A stretch of DNA of 64,000 nt from Acetobacteraceae bacterium (GTDB taxonomy: Bacteria; Pseudomonadota; Alphaproteobacteria; Acetobacterales; Acetobacteraceae), in the NCBI GenBank assembly GCA_025354865.1, contig JANXMB010000075.1, forward strand, positions 1-64,000, in the 5' to 3' direction. The translations under genes were made by a program, and so were the position numbers. Shown piece after piece: positions 58,752 to 64,000 of this stretch. The notes under the pieces were generated by a model, which saw nothing but the letters and a program-made list of their open reading frames with translations, did no database searches and was not told the DNA's origin. The first letter of the stretch is position 1. Every line of letters starts with the position of its first letter.

Positions 58752-60827
58752 ATGACCGACCGCCCCGCCCCGCCCCCGTCGCCTGACTCACCGCCGCTGA
58801 ATGGCGGTGGGTCCGGCCGTTTGTCCCGCCGGCGCGGCGCGGCGAGCGCCGACAGCGTGCCGATGGTGGACAGTTTCCGGGTCACCGAACCCGACAAGAC
58901 CCGGCGTGCGGCGTTGGAAAAAGCGCGGGTGCGTCTGGTGTTTTCGGCGGCCGGGTTCGCCGCGCTGTTCCTGATCCTGGCCGGTCGGCTGACATACGTG
59001 ACCGTTATCGACCCCAGGGCGCCGCACCGTGCAGAACGGCCGGTGGCGGCGTTGGTGGCGGCGGCGCCGAAAACGACGAGCTATGCGGCGATCGGGCAGC
59101 GGGCGGCGATCCTCGACCGCCGGGGGCAAGAAATCGCGATTTCGCTGCCCACCGTCTCGGTCTTCGCCGATCCACAGCAGATCATCGATCCCGTCGATGC
59201 CGCGCGGAAATTGAAATCGGTGCTGCCACGGCTGGACGAAGAACGCGCGGCGAAGCGGCTGGCGGCGTTCGAAAAGAAATTCGTCTACCTCGAACGCCAG
59301 ATCACCCCGCGGGAGGAGTTGGCGATCAACGACCTCGGTCTGCCGGGGATCGACTTCCGTTCCACCCAGCAGCGGCACTACCCGATGGGCCGCACCGCCG
59401 CGCAGGTGTTGGGCGGGGTGGATGTGGACGAAATCGGCGTGGCCGGGGTCGAAAAAGCCTTCGACAAGCGGTTGCGCGACGATCCGTCCCCGCTGCGGCT
59501 GTCGCTGGATGTGCGCGTCCAGGCGGTGGTGCGGGAGGAATTGCTGGAGGCGATGGGCCGGTTCGAGGCGATCGGCGCGGCCGGCATCGTGATGGACGTG
59601 ACCACCGGGGAATTGATCGCTTTGGTCAGCCTGCCGGATTACGACGCCAACCATTTCCGCATCGCGTCGGAGGACGAGAAGCGCAACCGAGCGATTAAGG
59701 AGCGGTACGAGCCGGGTAGTACGTTTAAGTTGCAGACGGCGTCGATGGCGCTCGATGCCGGGCTGGTCCACATCTGGGATCAGTTCGACGCGGCCCACAA
59801 CATTACCATCAGCCGTTTCACCATCCAGGATTTCGAGGGCAAGCACCGCTGGCTCTATCTGCCGGAGGTGCTGGCCTATTCGTCCAACCTCGGCGCCGCG
59901 CATATCGCCCAGGCGGTCGGGGCGGAACGCCAGCGCGCCTGGCTCAAGAACATGGGCATGTTCGATAAGTCTGGGGTCGAGCTGCCGGAAGCCGGGATGC
60001 CGATCGTGCAGCCGGCGGCGAGTTGGAAGGAAATCGCGACGATGACCGTTGGCTTCGGCCACGGCATTTCGGTCACGCCATTGCATGTGGTGCGGGGCAC
60101 GGCGGCGATCGCCAATGGCGGTGTGCTGATGCGGCCGACCATCCTGGCGCTGCTACCGGGCCAGCGGCCGGAGGGCGAGCGGGTAATGCAGCAATCCACC
60201 TCCGACCTGATGCGCAAGCTGATGCGGCTGGTGGTGACGGACGGGTTCGGCAAGACCGCCGAGGTGGCGGGCTACTACCCCGGCGGCAAGACCGGCACGG
60301 CGGAGAAGGTGCAGGCGCATGGCGGGTATCGCAAGCATGCCAACGTCGCGGCGTTCATGTGCGTCTTCCCGATGAACGCGCCGCGCTATGCCGTCTATAT
60401 GATGTTGGATGAGCCGCACGGCAACAAATCCACCTACGGTTATGCAACCGCCGGCTGGGTTGCGGCGCCGGCGGCGGGCAAAGTGATCTCCCGCGTTGGG
60501 CCGATGCTGGGTTTGATGCCGGACATCGCCAACAAGGCGGCGATCGATGCGGCGCTGGCCATTCCGTTGCAACCGGGCCGCCCGCTGGGCATGCCGTCGC
60601 GGGGGCCGAGCAATCCCGCCGGGCCGGTGGATGTGCAGGCCCGTCCGGCTGCCAAGCCGCCGGCGTTGACGGTGCCGCCGACCCTGATTCCGCCGGCTTT
60701 GGCCAAACCGGCCGCACCGGACCCGAGGAAGCGGGCCAGCCTGCCGACCGCCCCGGTTGCGACAGCCCCGGTGGTTACGGCACCGGTGGTAACCGCCAGC
60801 GCGACATCGTCCGTTGCGGCTCGCTGA
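58752..60827 (+). CDS. ftsI: Septal peptidoglycan transpeptidase FtsI (PBP3)
   Basis: A class B penicillin-binding protein that cross-links septal peptidoglycan with FtsW. The N-terminal Pro/Gly-rich cytoplasmic arm is long, followed by one membrane helix (VFSAAGFAALFLILAGRL, about residue 60-77), a pedestal domain, and the transpeptidase domain. That domain has the active site Ser in GSTFKL (SxxK), SSN (YSSNLGAAH) and KTG (GGKTGTAEKV). At 691 aa it is about 100 longer than usual, because of a Pro/Ala-rich C-terminal tail (residues about 595-691). The start follows ftsL by 9 bp. Confidence 0.96.
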   Translation: MTDRPAPPPSPDSPPLNGGGSGRLSRRRGAASADSVPMVDSFRVTEPDKTRRAALEKARVRLVFSAAGFAALFLILAGRLTYVTVIDPRAPHRAERPVAALVAAAPKTTSYAAIGQRAAILDRRGQEIAISLPTVSVFADPQQIIDPVDAARKLKSVLPRLDEERAAKRLAAFEKKFVYLERQITPREELAINDLGLPGIDFRSTQQRHYPMGRTAAQVLGGVDVDEIGVAGVEKAFDKRLRDDPSPLRLSLDVRVQAVVREELLEAMGRFEAIGAAGIVMDVTTGELIALVSLPDYDANHFRIASEDEKRNRAIKERYEPGSTFKLQTASMALDAGLVHIWDQFDAAHNITISRFTIQDFEGKHRWLYLPEVLAYSSNLGAAHIAQAVGAERQRAWLKNMGMFDKSGVELPEAGMPIVQPAASWKEIATMTVGFGHGISVTPLHVVRGTAAIANGGVLMRPTILALLPGQRPEGERVMQQSTSDLMRKLMRLVVTDGFGKTAEVAGYYPGGKTGTAEKVQAHGGYRKHANVAAFMCVFPMNAPRYAVYMMLDEPHGNKSTYGYATAGWVAAPAAGKVISRVGPMLGLMPDIANKAAIDAALAIPLQPGRPLGMPSRGPSNPAGPVDVQARPAAKPPALTVPPTLIPPALAKPAAPDPRKRASLPTAPVATAPVVTAPVVTASATSSVAAR

Positions 60828-62271
60828 TCTCATGCGCGCCGCATCCGCCCTCGAAGCCGCCGCTTTCGCCGATCTGGAGATTGCCGGCGTGACCGCCGAC
60901 AGCCGCCAAGTGGTGCCGGGCGACTTGTTCGCCGCGCTGCCCGGCGGGGTTGTCGATGGACGCGCCTTTATTGCCGAAGCGGTGCGGCTCGGCGCGGTCG
61001 CGGTGCTTGCCCCCGACGGCACCGAATGGCCCGAGGGCGTGCCGGTCCGGCCCCTGCTGCTCGACCGCGAACCGCGCCAGCGCTTGGCCCATATCGCCGC
61101 GATCCTGGCCGGACGGCAGCCCGACACGACGGTCGCGATCACCGGCACCAACGGCAAGACCAGCACGGCCGAATTCCTGCGCCAATTATGGGCAGCGGCC
61201 GGGTTCAAGGCGGCCAGCCTGGGCACTCTGGGCCTGATCGCACCGGGCTTCGCGCCGGGACCGGGCCTGACCACGCCGGATCCGATCGGGATGGCGGAAA
61301 GCCTCGCGGGGTTATGCCGAGCGGGGATACGGCATGTGGCGTTGGAGGCGTCGTCGCATGGGTTGGATCAGTTCCGGCTGGATGGCGTGCGGCTTGCGGC
61401 GGCGGGGTTTTCCAACCTGACGCGGGACCATCTGGACTATCACGGCACCACCGAGGCCTATCGCACCGCCAAGCTGCGCCTGTTCGACGAATTGCTGCCC
61501 GAGGGCGCGCCCGCCATCGCCTGCGCCGACATGGACCCCACGACATTGGCCGCCCTGCACACGATCGCCGCCCGCCGCCGGCTGGCGCTGCGCACGGTGG
61601 GGGAAGCCGGGACGCATTGGCGGCTGGTCGGGACACGCGCCCGCACCGACGGGCAGGATCTGACGATCGAAGCCGGTGGCATCGTCCGCACCATCCCGCT
61701 GATGCTGCCGGGCCGCTTCCAGGCAGACAACGCAATGCTGGCCGGCGCCCTGGCCGAGGCGCTGGGCATGACCGATGTATTCGATCGGCTGCCGGGATTG
61801 ACCGGGGTGCGCGGTCGGATGGAGTTGGCGGCGCGGCTGGCCAACGGTGCCACCGCTTATGTCGATTACGCCCATACCCCCGACGCGCTGGAGCGGCTGC
61901 TGACCGCGCTGCGCCCGCATACCGAGGGGCGATTGATCGTGGTGTTCGGGGCCGGCGGCGATCGGGATCGCGGCAAACGCCCGGCGATGGGGGATGCGGC
62001 CGCTCGCCTCGCCGATCGGGCCATCGTGACCGACGACAATCCGCGCACCGAAGACCCCGCCGGCATTCGCGCCGCCATCCTCGCCGCCTGCCCCGATGCG
62101 CTGGAAATCGCCGATCGGGCCAGCGCCATCGCGGCCGGGCTGAGCATGCTGCAACCCGGCGACGTGCTGGCGATCGCCGGCAAGGGCCACGAACAAGGCC
62201 AGATCGTCGGTTCCGTCGTCACCCCGTTCGACGATGCCTCGGTCGTGCGCCGGTTGGCGGGTGCGCCATGA
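60814..62271 (+). CDS. murE: UDP-MurNAc-tripeptide synthetase MurE
   Basis: Adds meso-diaminopimelate to UDP-MurNAc-L-Ala-D-Glu. It has VTADSRQVVPGDLFAALPG at the N-terminus, P-loop ITGTNGKTSTAEFL, EASSHGLDQFRLDG, and VTDDNPRTEDP, where DNPR is the motif for meso-DAP rather than Lys. KGHEQGQ is near the end. It starts with TTG at 60814 inside the last codons of ftsI, giving the typical RLADLM opening; an ATG at 60832 is the alternative. It overlaps murF by ATGA. Confidence 0.96.
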   Translation: MRLADLMRAASALEAAAFADLEIAGVTADSRQVVPGDLFAALPGGVVDGRAFIAEAVRLGAVAVLAPDGTEWPEGVPVRPLLLDREPRQRLAHIAAILAGRQPDTTVAITGTNGKTSTAEFLRQLWAAAGFKAASLGTLGLIAPGFAPGPGLTTPDPIGMAESLAGLCRAGIRHVALEASSHGLDQFRLDGVRLAAAGFSNLTRDHLDYHGTTEAYRTAKLRLFDELLPEGAPAIACADMDPTTLAALHTIAARRRLALRTVGEAGTHWRLVGTRARTDGQDLTIEAGGIVRTIPLMLPGRFQADNAMLAGALAEALGMTDVFDRLPGLTGVRGRMELAARLANGATAYVDYAHTPDALERLLTALRPHTEGRLIVVFGAGGDRDRGKRPAMGDAAARLADRAIVTDDNPRTEDPAGIRAAILAACPDALEIADRASAIAAGLSMLQPGDVLAIAGKGHEQGQIVGSVVTPFDDASVVRRLAGAP

Positions 62272-63650
62272 CCCGGCTTTGGACGGCAAGCGATCTGCTG
62301 GAGGCGACGGGCGGGACGCTCGACACGCCATTCGGCGCGGACGGGATTTCGATCGACACCCGCACTGTGCGACCGGGCGATCTGTTCATCGCGCTGGTCG
62401 GCGAAGGCCGCGACGGGCATGCCTTCGTGCCGGACGCGCTGGCCAAGGGCGCGGCCGGCGCCATGGTGCATCGGGATATCCCAGGCGCGACCCCGCTGCT
62501 GCGCGTCGACGACACCCTCGCCGCCCTCGCCCGGCTCGGCGGTTTCGCTCGGTTTCGCACCCAGGCCAAAACCGTCGCGGTGACCGGCAGCGTCGGCAAG
62601 ACCACGACGAAGGAAATGCTGCGGACCATCCTGTCCGCCTTCGGTCCGACCCATGCCGCCGAGGCATCCTACAACAACCATTGGGGCCTGCCGCTGACGC
62701 TGACTCGGCTGCCGCGCGACGCAGTATACTGTGTGGTGGAAATCGGCATGAACCACGCCGGGGAGATCGCGCCCCTCGCCGGATTGGCGCGGCCGCATGT
62801 GGCGATCGTGACGACGGTCGAAAAGGCGCATATCGGCTACCTCGGCTCGATCGAGGCGATCGCCGACGAGAAAGCCTCGATCGTGAGCGGGCTGGAACCC
62901 GGCGGGATCGCCATCCTGCCGCTGGATTCGCCGCAGTTTCCCCGCCTGCGCGCCGCCGTTCGCGACCGCACGGTCATGACCTTCGGCGCATCCCAAGGCG
63001 CCACCGGCCGCCTGATGGACATGGAGCCCGACGCCGACAGCTCGGTTGTATTGGCCGAGATCGCGGGTCGGGAGGTGCGGTTTCGCCTCAACGCGCCGGG
63101 ACGGCATATGGCGATGAATGCGATCGCGGCGTTGACCGCGACGCTGGCCCTCGGCCTCGACCCGCATATCGCGGCCCGTGCGCTGGAAAACTTCGCCCCG
63201 CTTGCCGGGCGGGGCACACGACGCAAGCTGGCACTGCCCGCTGGCAACGCTTTGCTGCTGGACGAAAGTTACAACGGCAACGGGGCGTCGATGCGCGCGG
63301 CACTGGATGTGCTGCGGTTGCAACCGGCGCGCCGTCGCATCGCCGCACTGGGGGATATGCTGGAACTGGGCACCGCCGGCCCGTCCGAACACACGGGATT
63401 GGCCGAGGCCGTGGCGCAATCGGCCGATCTGTTGTTCGCCTGCGGCCCGCTGATGCGCCATCTGTTCGACGCCGTGCCGGCGCATTTGCGCGGCGGTTAC
63501 GCGGCGGATTCGGCCGCCCTCGCGCCGATGCTGGCCGGGGCAATCGCCGCCGGCGACGCGGTTCTAGTCAAAGGCAGCCTGGGCAGCCGGATGAAGCGCG
63601 TGGTGGACATGCTCGACGCCCTTGTTCCCGCCGATAAGGGATTCGCCTGA
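62268..63650 (+). CDS. murF: UDP-MurNAc-tripeptide D-alanyl-D-alanine ligase MurF
   Basis: Adds the D-Ala-D-Ala dipeptide, completing the UDP-MurNAc-pentapeptide. It has [20 protein letters not shown]-loop [38 protein letters not shown] and [15 protein letters not shown] (commonly DESYNANPxSM, so two residues differ), then LGDMLELG. The 460 residues are normal. Start and stop overlap murE and mraY. Confidence 0.97.
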   Translation: MTRLWTASDLLEATGGTLDTPFGADGISIDTRTVRPGDLFIALVGEGRDGHAFVPDALAKGAAGAMVHRDIPGATPLLRVDDTLAALARLGGFARFRTQAKTVAVTGSVGKTTTKEMLRTILSAFGPTHAAEASYNNHWGLPLTLTRLPRDAVYCVVEIGMNHAGEIAPLAGLARPHVAIVTTVEKAHIGYLGSIEAIADEKASIVSGLEPGGIAILPLDSPQFPRLRAAVRDRTVMTFGASQGATGRLMDMEPDADSSVVLAEIAGREVRFRLNAPGRHMAMNAIAALTATLALGLDPHIAARALENFAPLAGRGTRRKLALPAGNALLLDESYNGNGASMRAALDVLRLQPARRRIAALGDMLELGTAGPSEHTGLAEAVAQSADLLFACGPLMRHLFDAVPAHLRGGYAADSAALAPMLAGAIAAGDAVLVKGSLGSRMKRVVDMLDALVPADKGFA

Positions 63651-64000
63651 TGCTGTACAATCTCCTGCGCCCGCTGGCCGATCAGTTCATTCTATTCAAT
63701 CTCGTGCGGTATATTACGTTCCGAGCGGGGGCGGCGTGTTTGACGGCGCTGATCGTGAGCTTTTTGTTGGGTCCGATGGTGATCCGCTGGCTCAAGCGGT
63801 TGCAAGGCCAGGGCCAACCGATCCGGGAAGACGGGCCGGAACGGCATTTGATCGAGAAGAAGGGCACGCCCACCATGGGCGGGCTGTTGATCCTGTTCGC
63901 GCTGACGATTTCGACCTTGCTCTGGGTCGATCTGCGCAACGGCTACGTCTGGGCGGTGCTGTTCGTCACGCTGGGCTACGGGGCGTTGGGCTTCGCCGAC
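63650..64000 (+). CDS. mraY: Phospho-MurNAc-pentapeptide transferase MraY, 3' end cut
   Basis: The membrane enzyme that makes lipid I from undecaprenyl phosphate. The first 117 codons are visible: [20 protein letters not shown], a membrane helix ([18 protein letters not shown]), the cytoplasmic loop [20 protein letters not shown] with the TMGG that follows it (family signature), then two more hydrophobic segments. It is cut by the window end. The ATG overlaps the murF stop by one base. Confidence 0.97.
   Translation, partial: MLYNLLRPLADQFILFNLVRYITFRAGAACLTALIVSFLLGPMVIRWLKRLQGQGQPIREDGPERHLIEKKGTPTMGGLLILFALTISTLLWVDLRNGYVWAVLFVTLGYGALGFAD

Overview
The window is from a high-GC Gram-negative chromosome, most likely an alphaproteobacterium of the Rhodospirillales/Acetobacteraceae type (inference). 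The basis is the division and cell wall cluster order mraZ-rsmH-ftsL-ftsI-murE-murF-mraY, a Ros/MucR zinc-finger regulator, GANTC-rich intergenic DNA, a meso-diaminopimelate type MurE, and the codon style. No rRNA, tRNA or CRISPR array was found.

Layout. 1-3 kb: the end of a secreted alpha/beta hydrolase, a small XRE regulator, and two small phage-like genes that share a GTTAT-N5-ATAAC operator-like site. 3-8 kb: cupin and degenerate Nudix proteins, then a TetR-devBCA-type exporter operon joined by overlapping start and stop codons. 8-17 kb: housekeeping genes, namely uvrB, a nitronate monooxygenase, a FolM-like SDR with folB, a DnaA-box-bearing gap, uvrC, pgsA, mobB, a small lipoprotein, moaD and moaE. 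17-32 kb: a catabolic region with a TauD-type dioxygenase, a DUF35/thiolase-like pair, a foreign-looking pyrF beside IS630 debris, and a five-gene minus-strand operon (AtuA/DUF1446, DUF4387, flavin monooxygenase, CitE-like lyase, CaiB CoA-transferase). A class II aldolase, MmgE/PrpD, an SDR, mucR and two enoyl-CoA hydratases follow. The genes read as a degradation route for an unidentified acid or terpenoid via CoA esters.

32-51 kb is the most striking part. It holds a 5362-residue, cysteine-free, highly repetitive protein followed at once by a type I secretion ABC transporter and its HlyD-type adaptor. The protein's centre is 18 full copies of an approximately 89-residue repeat, and its C-terminus resembles a type I secretion end domain. 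It is probably a giant secreted or surface protein with a dedicated exporter.

51-56 kb: a LppC-like lipoprotein and rsmI, then a 2042-bp IS1-family element (53395-55436) with 24-bp terminal inverted repeats and an 8-bp target duplication. It carries a broken transposase and a roughly 1-kb passenger block: three small genes and a perfect 20-bp-arm palindrome just after a consensus promoter. The insertion replaced the last codons of rsmI and stopped 15 bp short of the likely promoter of the RNase P RNA gene. 56-64 kb: the start of the division and cell wall cluster, cut by the window end inside mraY.
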